The translations under genes and the position numbers were made by a program. A DNA stretch of 64,000 nucleotides. Source: Acorus gramineus. Its lineage: Eukaryota; Streptophyta; Magnoliopsida; Acorales; Acoraceae. Positions within the stretch are counted from its first letter, which is position 1, and each line of letters opens with the position of its first letter. Below the pieces are notes generated by a model, which was not told where the DNA came from, made no database searches, and worked only from the letters and a program-made list of their open reading frames with translations. Positions 1-21,225 of the stretch are shown here, in pieces. Location: positions 23,111,868 to 23,175,867 of the forward strand of contig CM060852.1 of assembly GCA_030737835.1 (NCBI GenBank), written 5' to 3'.

Positions 1-71
1 ACACCGATCGAACGGCCACAAATCAATCCCGCACGCTAGAAAATCATCTGCATGAGCTGCACGATATCGGT

Positions 72-75
<4 letters not shown>

Positions 76-157
<82 letters not shown>
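76..157. repeat. (TA)n microsatellite
   Basis: Pure TA dinucleotide run. A short TA run resumes at about 995-1011 on the far side of the palindromic element, so that element sits inside a TA microsatellite. Confidence 0.95.
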
Positions 158-160
<3 letters not shown>

Positions 161-994
161 AAAAATCCATATAACCCCCTGTAATCACCCCTCTATATCC
201 ATAAAACCCCCTCCGTCTGCATTCCGTCCATCTGTTTAACGGGGCAGGGGGTTATATGGATTTATGGCAGATTACAGGGGGTTATATGGATTTTTGTCAT
301 TTTTTTTTTAATTTTCTTTACGTGTGGTTTAAAAATTAGACTGTTTAACATTTAGTTTTGAATTTTTTTTCAAGATACCACGCACCTTTAATTTTAATAA
401 AATAAAAAGGGTTATTCAGATTATAAACACATACAAGATCACCCACCAAAGAGATAGAAGTAAAAGAAAATGAATTTTGTAACAAAAAGTGTGTAACATC
501 AACCAACAAATTTTCAAAAATGCGAATTATGTTTTTTATTAAATCTTGGGGCACCTCTTGTGTTGGTGTCATGAGTAAATTTTGTTGGGGATAAACTGTA
601 CGTGGAGGAGTAGTTTTGGGTTCTTTTTTGAAATATCAAAAGAAAAAGTATATATCTCTTTTACTTCTATCTCTTTGACGGGTGATCTTGCATGTGTTTA
701 TGATCTGAATAATCTTTTTTTTTTATTAAAATTAAATGTGCATAGTATTTTGAAAAAAATTTAAAAGTAAATATTAAACAGTCCAATTTTTAAATCACGT
801 ATAAAGAAAATTAAAAAAAATGAGAAAAATCCATATAACCCCCTGTAATCTGCCATAAATCCATATAACCCCCTGCCCCGTTAAATAGACGGACGGAAGG
901 CGGACGGAGGGGGTTTTATGGATATATTGGGGTGATTACAAGGGGGTTATATGGATTTAGGCCAGATTTAAGGGGTTATATGGATATTTCCCCC
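157..994. mobile_element. Nested palindromic (foldback) element inside a TA microsatellite
   Basis: The ends are inverted copies of one another: AGGGAAAAATCCATATAACC at 157 and its near complement ending in CCCC at 994. Each end is itself a hairpin: the unit CCATATAACCCCCTGTAATC near 167 returns inverted near 270-295, and the same arrangement is seen at about 823-994. The two halves of the middle (about 302-480 and 640-822) are also inverted copies, including a GATAGAAGTAAAAG segment. No convincing open frame for a transposase is present. TA repeats on both sides fit insertion into TA-rich DNA, as known for Stowaway and Micron-type MITEs. The superfamily is not certain. It ends about 190 bp before the start codon of the methionine-salvage gene. 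Confidence 0.8.
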
Positions 995-1184
995 ATATAT
1001 ATATATATATAACCGTACAACCAATAACCGCGAAGCATCTGATTCGCTGGACAGCATAACTCATCCCTTCCGGTTCCAGTCTCCAGACGTCCCAGTCACT
1101 CGACGGAGCGAAAAAAAAAAGAAGAAAGAATTAAAGCTTTCGAAGAACCGAAACCTTCGCAGAGTCACAGAGACACCCAAAAAA
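995..1184 (+). promoter_or_regulatory. Probable core promoter and 5' leader of the methionine-salvage gene
   Basis: This 190-bp stretch contains a TATA-rich run (995-1011), a CCAAT motif at 1021-1025 and a purine-rich leader before the ATG at 1185. The transcription start cannot be placed by eye. The palindromic element forms its upstream border, so any further promoter elements lie inside or beyond that element. Confidence 0.4.
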
Positions 1185-11706
<10,522 letters not shown>

Positions 11707-11767
11707 GCTTACGAAAACAATTTTTTTCCTAAACAATGACATCCTTTAGAAAATGTTGGTCATAACA

Positions 11768-11773
11768 AATAAA
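11768..11773 (+). terminator. Candidate polyadenylation signal AATAAA
   Basis: AATAAA lies 62 bp after the stop codon of the methionine-salvage gene, in AT- and T-rich DNA. The position suits a plant near-upstream element. It is a short motif and not proof. Confidence 0.4.
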
Positions 11774-13685
11774 GATGTTGTAAATTATTGCATCATATAT
11801 ATATATATATATTGATGCTGGACATGGATTTGCTTATGTAAGAAAATATTGAAGTCTGAACTTTATATAAAATCTTCTGAAGGGAGAATTTGTTTACACC
11901 TACCAGGAGAAAGATGTGACTTGTAAGTGGTCACATCCAGATAGCTATGTCTCATTGACTTCACTGTAAAGGATGGAATAGCATGTATGAATTGGCTTGC
12001 ATTTCAAAGTATTGGTTCTAGAACAAATGAATCCCACATTTTTCTATGGTAGTTGAGAGAGACTTTATCTTTGTCAATGCACTTTCAAGTAGGACCAGAT
12101 CTTCAGCCCTCACTTCAGGTGAAATATTCTGTAATCAATTGGACCAAAGTGATTTCTTGATATTAATACTGATTCTAGGAATCATATGATGGTGAAATTT
12201 TTTACTTAGCATTACACCGTGTTTGTTCGCAAATATGGATTAGAAAATAAATCATGATCATTTAGAAATAAATTATGATATCTATGTCTGAGATGAAAGT
12301 TATGATTTATTCTTATTCCAATAGTATAATTGTATTCTTATTATGAGAAATTTAACCAAATACAAAATGGAATAACATGTCATGTATATATATATATATA
12401 AATATTGTATGCCTGAATAAGCTATCTGCTAATCTAAAGGAGGATACATGGTGCGTATATTTGGATAGTCATAAATCCTCTCAGATTCAAATTCTTAAAA
12501 TGATGCCCTTCCATGCCATATATGACAGGTTTTCAGGTCTTCAGAATTGAATGAATTCTGTGACAGAATGCCCATATCTCTCTCATTTACTCCACCCTCT
12601 CCCCATCACAATTCCCTAAATTTGGTTCTTCCAAACACACCAGCCAGAACTTACCAAATTTCCTTGGCAGGCAACATTTATTACAAGCCACAACTTTTTC
12701 ACATAGGCCTCACATGACATGGCCAACAGAGAGACAGCCAAAGCTTTATGTGCCTATCCCTCACATGAGGTCAAGAAAGATTTTTATTTTGACTAATATT
12801 AAGATAAACGGTCTTTTTTACAACTCCGTTTATTATATCATCAGTTGTTTATATTCACATTAACGAGATATATACATTGATAAAAAATAAAACAATAAAA
12901 TGAAATTCCTTCAACACCCTACCTACCAAATCAACTCTTTACAGCTGTCGTACAACCTGTGTTTCAGGAACCACTGTATCACCTGTTTCAACTTTGATGT
13001 ATTCAATACAACTTTTCTTCTTCAAAATTCAATATCAACCATTCCCTTTATTTATTTATTTATCTATTTTTGGTAACTATGAACCTTAATATTAGTTCAA
13101 AGAGTGCTTTTACACCCTGTTCTTATATATACCATTCATTGTAATAAAGTTGAAACTTTTTTACACATTTTATAATTTTATACAATCGATTGTAATATAT
13201 ATTTTATTTTTTATAAAAATAGATTCATACAATTTTAAAACAAAATTAACTAAAAAGGTGTTGAGTCTAACATTTTCTTAAAGTCCAAATAAAACATTGA
13301 ATGCACAAAATTACTCACAAAGAGAATTCAAACTCAAGAAATTATGGAGAGCAGCAACCCATCCAATAATTCAATATTTGATATTCATTCACAATTCACA
13401 CCCATCAAAGAACATGAGCTAATCTATCGAGTGTTTCCTTCAATTTTCTTCACTTAAAACGTTAAGAAACCTTCAAAGAAACAATAATCACTCATAACAT
13501 CAAATGCTTAATCATCACTCACTCAGCAAAACAAAGATTGATTTTTTTTTTTTTTTTTTGAGATCTTAGAGAGCATGAAAAACAAAAGAGACAACTTTGA
13601 ATTATAGAATTCCTTCTTTTCCCCCAAATCTAAAAAAAAAAAAAAATTAGCAATACCTCTCAGAACACTCAAAAAACCCAAACTC
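11774..13685. other. Intergenic region, no gene seen
   Basis: AT-rich spacer between two convergent genes. It contains short TA runs near 11800 and 12390 and a TTTA-rich run near 13050. A weak hAT-MITE-like end (GTGTTTGTTCGC) occurs near 12220. I see no open frame or RNA gene. The 13540-13685 part should be 3' UTR of the VQ gene. Confidence 0.6.
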
Positions 13686-14372
13686 TCACGAATCCGAATC
13701 CGCCGTCACCGTCGCCGTCGCCCTCGGCGACGTGACGGGGAACAACGGGAGCAGCCGCGGCGGCGGCTCGGCCCCCCTCGGCGACGGGTGGAGGTAGTAC
13801 CCTTTCTCGGCGATAGCCCTCTCCTCCGCCGTCGCCGCCGCCGCCGTTGCATTCGGAGGTCCGCCGGTTATCGGAGACGCCCTATTGAACGGGTCGGAGA
13901 CCAGAGGCGTGACCGGGCTGAGAACCAGCGACGGGAAATCGAGGATGCTCGGCGAGAGGATCTCCGGCGGGTGCAACTTCCGCGGGGAGAGACCGGCGCC
14001 ACCGCGGCAGGCGGCGGCGGCGGCGAGGGGGCTGAGCTTGAACCCGTTCTTGAGGCTGCTCCGCCTCTCGTAGAGCTTGAAAGACGGCTTCTTGGGGCCG
14101 GTGGGGATTGGGTTCTTGATTGGGGGCTGATCGGATGGGGGTTTGGCGGTGGAGGAGCCGGTGAGCATCTGGACGACCTGCTTGAAGGAGGAGGTGTTGG
14201 CCTGGACGAAGGTCGTTGGGTATGGATTCGATTCGAATCTTGGTGGGTTTGTTGTTGTTGGGGGTTTTGCACCACCTCCGACGAATCCGCCATTGGAGCT
14301 GCTGCTGGTGCTGCTGCTTGGGGAGGTTTGGGTTTGTGGGTTCTCTTGGGGAGGTCTTCTTGGGCGATCCAT
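13686..14372 (-). CDS. VQ motif-containing protein
   Basis: Single-exon gene of 228 aa, a normal length and structure for plant VQ proteins. The VQ core FKQVVQMLTG is at residues 63-72 (F63, V67, Q68, T71, G72), preceded by PTTFVQANTSS. VQ proteins are nuclear cofactors that bind WRKY transcription factors through this motif. The C-terminal half has many Ser/Thr-Pro sites (LSPRK, LSPSILDFPSL, LSPVTPL, TSPRA) and the ending LLPLFPVTSPR, which matches the VQ4/VQ13/VQ31/VQ33-type group whose members are MAP kinase substrates. An N-terminal Ser/Gln/Pro tract and an Ala run (about residues 117-122) are low complexity. The GC-rich coding region contrasts with its AT-rich surroundings. I chose the ATG at 14372 because it gives the typical N-terminus; an upstream overlapping frame is not VQ-like. 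The exact paralogue is uncertain. Confidence 0.95.
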   Translation of the reverse strand: MDRPRRPPQENPQTQTSPSSSTSSSSNGGFVGGGAKPPTTTNPPRFESNPYPTTFVQANTSSFKQVVQMLTGSSTAKPPSDQPPIKNPIPTGPKKPSFKLYERRSSLKNGFKLSPLAAAAACRGGAGLSPRKLHPPEILSPSILDFPSLVLSPVTPLVSDPFNRASPITGGPPNATAAAATAEERAIAEKGYYLHPSPRGAEPPPRLLPLFPVTSPRATATVTADSDS

Positions 14373-14600
14373 TGATGTGGGGGGTTGTTGTTTTTGTTTT
14401 TTGGGGGATCAAAATCTCACCTTTGGTTGTTGAAGATGGGTGTTTTTTTCTTCTCTCCTGGTCGGTCTCTCTCTCTCTCTGTGACACTATTCACCTGTTC
14501 ATCTCTGTACAGGATGGAAATGTGAGAGGGAGGGGGGGAGGGGTTTTAATTTTTTTTTAATTTTTTGGGAGCTCACATTGACTTTAAAGGGGGATGGGGT
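14373..14600 (-). promoter_or_regulatory. 5' leader and proximal promoter of the VQ gene, with W-box
   Basis: A GA/CT-rich leader (about 14467-14482) precedes the start codon. A W-box TTGACT occurs on the plus strand at 14578-14583. WRKY factors bind W-boxes and VQ proteins partner WRKYs, so feedback control is plausible but inferred from one short motif. Confidence 0.35.
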
Positions 14601-14813
14601 CTCCAGGGTATAGTCTACAGGAGAGTTTACCCTGATTGGTTCTCTCTGAATAAATTGTTTTTTGTGGGGAATGGTAGATAAAGATGCTTTCAATTTTTTT
14701 TTTTTTAAGTTGTTAGAAGGAGTATATGTATAGAGTTCTCACTTGTTTTTTGTTTTTTAAAAAGTTATATTTTATGTCATTAAATATATTCTTTTTTAAA
14801 ATATGAGTGGGAA

Positions 14814-15302
14814 ATTAAATAGGGGCTCTTGTGGTGGCTCGTTTATTATTTTTTAAGTTTTTTTTAGATCCTTGATATGGTAAAAAGTTATCTTTAAGCT
14901 CTTTCAGCTAGATGTTGTTAAAAAATATCAAAAACATCATCTGTTCAATTGTTTTAGTATACTGTTAATACTTCTCAATTTATCTTAAGTATATCTAGTA
15001 TATTATTAACACTCCCTAGTACATTGTTAACATTCGCATATAATGTCATACACCCAATTATTTTAGTACACTATAAATACTCTCAAATACATTATTAAAT
15101 ATTCTCCGTATACTGTTAACACTCTCTAGTATATTGTTTACATTTTCATAATTGGACGAGGATATTTTTGATATTTTTGAAAAACATCCAACCAGAGGAA
15201 CCTAAAAATAATTTTTTTACTGCCTTAGGAATGTTAAAAAAACTTTAAAGTTTTCAGGGACCTAAAAATAATTGATGGGTGGTCACAAGAACCTCTAATT
15301 AA
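14814..15302. mobile_element. Palindromic MITE, family A/B/C, copy A
   Basis: Terminal inverted repeats of about 130 bp: GGGGCTCTTGTGG on the left pairs with CCACAAGAACCTC-like sequence on the right. Both arms contain a shared ATATTTTTGATATTTTTGAA-like segment. The centre is a degenerate tandem array on the theme GTATACTGTTAACACTCTC. Related copies lie at 23731-24241 and 58962-59566. No coding capacity is present. AT-rich flanks resembling TTAAATA/TTAATTA prevent a firm target duplication call. Confidence 0.75.
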
Positions 15303-15672
15303 TTTTTTTTAAAAATGAGTTATAAATATTGAATTTAAAATATAAAAAAATTAAATGTTTTATTTAAGGGTTTTTTATTTTTTAGTCTCTATAAATATAT
15401 CTATTTAAGGATTGATCCCTCACTCCTTCATATTTTGATTTTAATCTCCGGATTTAAAAAAACTAAAAAGAAACATATCCTTTAAATCTGAAAATTAAAA
15501 CCAAAATATTAAAAGATGGATCACTAAATCATATGATTTATATTTTATAAGGACTTAAAAAAAAAAAAACCCTTTATTTAATTATGTATATACTTGACCC
15601 AAATGTATATAAAAGAGATAATGACAGAGAATGTCTAAAGATAGTATCATGATACTCCACACATATTTAGAT

Positions 15673-15759
15673 AAAAACATTTTATTTTCCACATGGATCT
15701 GTAAATGTTGATGAAGAAAAAACATTTTATTTTCCACATGGATCAGTAAATGTTGATGA
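15673..15759. repeat. Two-copy 45-bp tandem repeat
   Basis: The unit containing ACATTTTATTTTCCACATGG, then a GATC and GTAAATGTTGATGA stretch, occurs twice with a 45-bp period and about one mismatch. Confidence 0.85.
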
Positions 15760-16029
15760 GGTCTCAGGGCTGTGATTCTGTGAATGAGTGGGGTGAAAGT
15801 TCATTGGGGTTGAGATTCTGATGAGCATTGTTTGACTTGTGTGGTGTCTGTCATTCACGGAGAGGTTGTTTTATGTCCCCTCTGACAATGTTTGATGATC
15901 CATAACATACAAGTCAATCAACAAAATTGATGGGACTGTTCAATTCTAAAATAATAATAATTTTGAGACTCTAATTTCACAGTCCCAAATAAGTTTAGTA
16001 ACTTGATAAATATAAATTATCTATTATAC

Positions 16030-18480
16030 TCTTAATTCTGTTTTGAGAAGCCCGGTCGTTATGATTTTTTTCGTTTTGTTTGGAACGTCAACAATTAATG
16101 GGATTTTACAACATAGAGAATCATCAATTGTCGATCTTTTTTTTCTGATTTCAATTGCCGATACATTTTTTATATAGTTCAAACGATTGTGATGTGTCGG
16201 ATTTGCTTAGGCGAACTTCCAGCCTTGTTGAGCTTCCGTTGTAGTCGATTCATGAGTGCAGTCTCTTTTCGCCGTTCACCTCCAAATTGACGGTTGTAAA
16301 TCTGCTCGGTTTGACGACCCCATCGACGTCGATTCAAACCTTTGAAGTGTTGAGACTGAAAGAGAGGACGGTCGGAGAGCTTCCTATCTTTAAACGATAG
16401 ACTGTCCAGGATAACCACAAAAGCAAGGTCGCCATTGAAGACGGAGAAGGGGAAGTAAATTAAAAGCGAGGTCAGGTATTTGTTTTGTTGTATTTACATT
16501 GTGGAAAACTGTGTATTGATTAATAAATGTAACAGTTAATGAATATTGCGGTTTGATGCGAAAGAGACACATTTAAGCAATACACAGTTTTTTTGTTATT
16601 TTGTTACATTTGAAATGTAACAGTCTTGTAACGACATAATGTTATTTAACATGCGGATTCATGGATATTTCAAGGATCAATTATATTATTATTCATGACT
16701 ATTTGGTTTGCACGGGAGTCTACTACATTTCTTATTCTCTTTTTTGTTTCAACAACATTTTTTAACATGAATGTCATAAACTGTTACATTCTGTTACATT
16801 CGTAAATGGAACATTCAATCGCATACACATAATAATTTGTATTTGTTACATTTGTAAATATAACAGTCAATCGCATACATATAATGATTTATATATTTAT
16901 AACTGTAACAGTTAACTACAGGTGTATTGTTGTGGAAGTGTTACATTTTTTACATGACAATCTAAACAGTTATTGAAGAGAAAAAAATTTATTTGCTTTT
17001 GCAAAGGAGTCTGCTACATTGAAGTCACTGTTACATTTATATAACACAGTTATACAATCATAAGATTGTTACATTTACATTTATGCAACACTATTACATT
17101 CTGTAACAGTTATAATCATTAAAAAAAAACTGGAACATTTTTTTGTGTTATTTAGGTAATCTTGGTGTAATTTAGGTAAGTTTTGGTGTAATTTTGACGA
17201 AAAACAATTTAGGTAATTTTTGTGTAAGCTAGGTAAGTTTTTGTGTAAAATTCATAAGAAATTCAAAATTCAAATTTTGAAATAGGCAAATTTTAGAGTA
17301 GGATATATTTTTCAAAATAGGTAAATTTCAAAATAGGCAAATTCAAATTAATGTGAAAGATTAATAAGAGAAAAAATGGGGATTTAGGTTAATGTGATCT
17401 ATTTTTAATGAAGGGTATATAGTATTTTGTCATTTTACCCATTTTTAAAAGTTAACAAGCCAACCAATAAGGTGATGACACCTCATGGGGCATGTGAGTG
17501 GGGCCTATGAGTTAGGTCTAGTATCATCACCCAATTTATTTTTGTAGTGCAAGGGATCTTATTATTGTTATTATTTTGAAAATGAACACAATTACACAAA
17601 ATTCGTGGGATTATAGTTTATATATTTTGATAGTGTTTCAATCATATAGCTCCTCTAACGTTAAATTTTCTTTAAATTCGTTAAAAAAATGAATTAAATC
17701 AATTTATCATGAAAATATATGCTTTTTTCGTTAAATTATATATATATTATTAGAACACGTTTACTATTTTTAAGAAACGAAAAAAAATGTAGACTAAATG
17801 CAAGATTGTCATGCACGTGGAATGTCACTAATATTGTTCTTTGAAATTGATTCTCATCAAACATGTTTTTTTCTATTTCTGAAAGCAGTTTCAAAGTGAT
17901 ATTTTTAATTGAAAAGTGGAGTCGTGCTTTTTAATTAATTATTTAAAGTTTTTGGTGTTTAAAAACATATTTATAAATTTTAGTTTCCTGTAGAAACAAA
18001 ATTATCAATATATATATGCATATGTGTTCACTCTGAAAGTACTTGAACATTTTTTCTACTAGTCTAATATGGAGGATTGTCCCACAGTTGATGAAGACTG
18101 ATCATCATAAGGGAGGAGACCTACAAAAAAAAAAAAAAAAGACAAAACACTCAAATGATCAAATCAACAAAAGTGGAAGCATAAATAAGATTTCTTTGTT
18201 CCTTTGTATACCTCCTTTTGACTTATTCTTTAGTTGAATTTTTATGATCTCACACATGGAATTTGGTTCCATGTACTTTTTCAAATGAATATATGTATCC
18301 TATATATCATTATTGACGTGAAAAATAGAGGTATAAGTAGAGCTAATTAGAACATTATTTGTTCATATTACATATCACACACTGTGTTTAGTCCATCATA
18401 ATGAACACTATGTGATTTGGTTTTACTAGCGGTTGCAATAGTATCTGATCTAATATTAAAGAAACCATGAACACATTTCA
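16030..18480. repeat. AT-rich spacer with dispersed GTTACA/TGTAAC motifs
   Basis: Between about 16480 and 17115 the motif TTACATT and its complement-like TGTAACAG recur many times, including a near-duplicated block with CAATCGCATACA (about 16815 and 16870). From 17150 to 17260 a GTGTAATTTAGGTAAG-type unit repeats. The 16179-16418 minus-strand frame (79 aa) is less AT-rich than its surroundings but I do not recognise it. The whole could be a decayed DNA transposon, but I found no clear terminal inverted repeats. 17460-18480 holds nothing I can support. Confidence 0.5.
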
Positions 18481-18502
18481 TTTATAGTTATAGTCATATC
18501 TT

Positions 18503-18716
18503 TTTCTTTTTTTTTATATATCAGAGGGATCCTCCGTGGCTGATCTTACGGTCGAACTGGGAATGCTACCTCCGCCTGTTTGTCCCAGTCCCATGAAAAA
18601 TTCTTTCGAATAATCGCCAACAAACAGGTGAGTAAGTCAGCGCCAAGATTTAAACCCAGGACCTATCGGTAACACCGCTAAGCACTGAACCGTTGTGTTA
18701 TGACCACTGTGGACCA
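18503..18716 (-). mobile_element. tRNA-derived SINE with long target duplication
   Basis: Read on the minus strand, the element starts with a Pol III box A-like TGGTCATAACACAACGG and a box B-like GGTTTAAATCTT, and ends in a poly(A)-like tail (seen as T-rich sequence at 18503-18516). The flanks 18482-18502 and 18717-18737 are 21-bp direct repeats with one mismatch. This is the expected signature of LINE-mediated insertion. The body is 214 bp, normal for plant SINEs. Confidence 0.88.
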
Positions 18717-18785
18717 TTATAGTTATAATCATATCTTGAGATGAATTGGACTCTCTTTTAAGAAACCTTGTTTTGGCAGGATCTC

Positions 18786-18787
<2 letters not shown>

Positions 18788-18824
<37 letters not shown>
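18788..18824. repeat. (TA)n microsatellite
   Basis: Pure TA run. Confidence 0.9.
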
Positions 18825-19401
18825 CTAATTACTCAGTGAATGATGCATCTGAGAAAGAGAAACAAGTGGAGAAGGGAAAGCAGAGAAAGGGCATCTAAGT
18901 CTCATTTATGATGGAAGGGGAAAGAAACCAAATTGGGGGACTTCTTGATATCAACAACCCACATTGACATTAATATAAAGTCAGATACCTGGTCATCCAT
19001 ATTAAAGCCGGTCTCGTAACTATGATTTAAAAGAAGAATTTTCTCTTTCATAATCCAATTCTAGTAAATTCCAAGAAGAAATCAATGTGAATTTTGCTTG
19101 GATTGCACATGAATGATCATAGAAACATTTTTAACACCATTTACCTGAGTGTTCAATTATAAGTGAATGAAAAGGGTCACCAAACAAACCCTAAATATTG
19201 ATATAATGATCCAAAATTTAATTAATTTTGATAAATCAAATTTATTTTATATCAGAAATGAAAAGACTGGTCATCCTAAATTTTTTAGAGGAGTTATATA
19301 TCCTTTTATTTCTCATCCACATCAATTTATGTCATAGTTATGATCATTAGATCTTTTTTTCATCCAATTTTTATTGTACAAACCACCCACCCCCAAGCCC
19401 C

Positions 19402-19679
19402 CAACCCTTCAAACACACATTAATATCTTTGAAAATGCAAAAGTGATTTTTGATTTTTCCTGACCATGATTAGGTCCATCACCAGATTAAAAAAAAAAAT
19501 GTTTTAAATGGGTTTTGGATGTGGCTATTGGAATTGATCCTCAACCCTTCAAACACACATTAATATCTTTGAAAATGCAAAAGTGATTTTTGATTTTTCC
19601 TGACCATGATTAGGTCCATCACCAGATTCACCGCAAATGTTTTAAATGGGTTTTAGATGTGGCTATTGGAATTGATCCT
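19402..19679. repeat. Tandem segmental duplication of about 139 bp
   Basis: Copy 1 (19402-19541) and copy 2 (19542-19679) are nearly identical from CAACCCTTCAAACACAC to ATTGATCCT. They differ mainly in a poly(A) run (19490-19500) and a few bases. High identity points to a recent duplication. No gene is included. Confidence 0.92.
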
Positions 19680-20992
19680 CTTCCACCCACTCTCTTCTGT
19701 TGTTTTCACCTTTTAGGACCTCAAATTCCCAATACACTTGAAGAAAAAACTGATGCTACTTGAGTTTCAAAGTTTTTGCTCTCCATATAATCTCAACCAA
19801 AAAAAAAAAAAACACACCAGAGTAGCTGAATTTGATAAAATAATGATCTTTACAAGTTATATTAATATAGAAAAATAAAGTGAAAACATAAAGTCCAAAT
19901 TATGATTGTTTTATTATAAAAAAAAATAGTCTAAGTTAAACTAGGGTTAGGCCTGCTTGGCCTGGGTTATGACCTTTCAAGCAACCAAACAATTGTTACA
20001 AACAAGTTGGATATACTTGCAAATGTGTTGTCACCAGTGGGGCTTTTCCATAAAATAAAAAAAAGCCTTGCCATGTTTTCACAGTCAAGTGGTACCCTCC
20101 ACAACCTTTCAGTCAAATGAGATGTCCAAAAAGTATTGTGAGCCATTAAAAAAGAAAAACTTGCCTTCCCTTTCATTCAAATCAATTGATTATTATATAT
20201 ACATATAAAACACACCCCACATATCACATAAATCAAACTTTTGATCACGTAAATGGATCTCATTAAATACATTAACACACATAAAACCCAGGTTTTTAAG
20301 ACAACCAATTGAATGATTTGTTTGATGAACAAGGATGGTTGTACAAATTTTTCAATGAATGAATGGACATGTGGGAATATCTTTATGTTGGTTGCTTTCA
20401 GTGGGTGAAGGACCACCAAAAAAGAATAGAAAGGGTCACCCTTGTTTAGGAATCCAACCCAAGTCAAAGCACTCTTACAAAATAATCAAAGCAACATTTA
20501 AAAATAAAAATAATCAAAGCACTCTTTCACTTCATGTACTTTGTTATTACTTCTATTTCGGACTTGTACCAAGACACTTATAATAGAAACCGCCGAAGCT
20601 TATCTATTTTTTCTCAGAAAAAAAATAATTAAAAATAAAATAAAATAATAATAATAATAATTAACCTTAGTTCCCACACATTTTATTAAACAATTATTCT
20701 CTGTGTAGTTATGAATTAATATAACCCTATGTAAATTACAACAAGTTCTTGTACGCACCTCCCATCACTATTTTTTTACACAACTATAATTTAAATTTAT
20801 AAAAAAAATAAGACACTAATTTTCTATTTTTCTTATTAAAATTGAGAATTCTATTTAGATTTTTGTATTTTCGTAAAGTGATTTTCATATTTATTTTAGG
20901 TAACTTGTAATATCACTAGATGAAATATTATTTAAATATGTTGTTTGAATGAATAGCAATGTAATAAGAAGATTAAGGGTGCGTATAGATTA
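19680..20992. other. Intergenic region, no gene seen
   Basis: AT-rich, with short A runs and an ATA/ATT microsatellite near 20640. The 20177-20467 minus-strand frame (96 aa) has no recognisable features. I support no gene here. Confidence 0.55.
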
Positions 20993-21225
20993 AGGGTGTG
21001 TATGGTTGCACGATTGCAAAACTGATTACGTAGGAATCTGGGTTTTAAAACTAATTCTGCAGGAAGCTCACTCCTCCGGCTTTTGAAAATCGCAGTTTTT
21101 ACGTACTATTTGTATGAAATCTGTCTGTAAGAAGCTGCTATAGTAAAACTATTTGGTTGCACGATTGTAGAACCAGCCTCCTATAAACACAAAAACTATC
21201 TGATCATGCAATCAAACACTGTCTA
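20993..21225. mobile_element. hAT-like MITE
   Basis: The left end GGTGTGTATGGTTGCACGAT is matched in inverse orientation by the right end, which reads CAGTGTTTGATTGCATGAT on the minus strand. Such GTTTGGTTGCA-type ends are common in plant hAT MITEs. No coding capacity. Exact ends and target duplication are unclear. Confidence 0.5.

Noticed and set aside
13788-14375. 195-aa plus-strand frame opposite the VQ gene
   Set aside because: It is the shadow of a GC-rich coding exon. The minus-strand frame has the VQ motif.
13882-14487. 201-aa minus-strand frame starting upstream of the VQ gene
   Set aside because: It reads the VQ exon in the wrong frame and has a low-complexity Gln/Arg-rich product.
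16179-16418. 79-aa minus-strand frame with basic residues
   Set aside because: Not recognised; it lies in repeat-like DNA and may be a transposon scrap, but I cannot support it.
16480-17110. CRISPR-like array from regular short repeats
   Set aside because: The repeats are short, degenerate and irregularly spaced, and this is a plant nuclear genome.
18600-18716. tRNA gene on the minus strand
   Set aside because: Boxes A and B are present, but the stems are absent and target duplications flank a 214-bp SINE.
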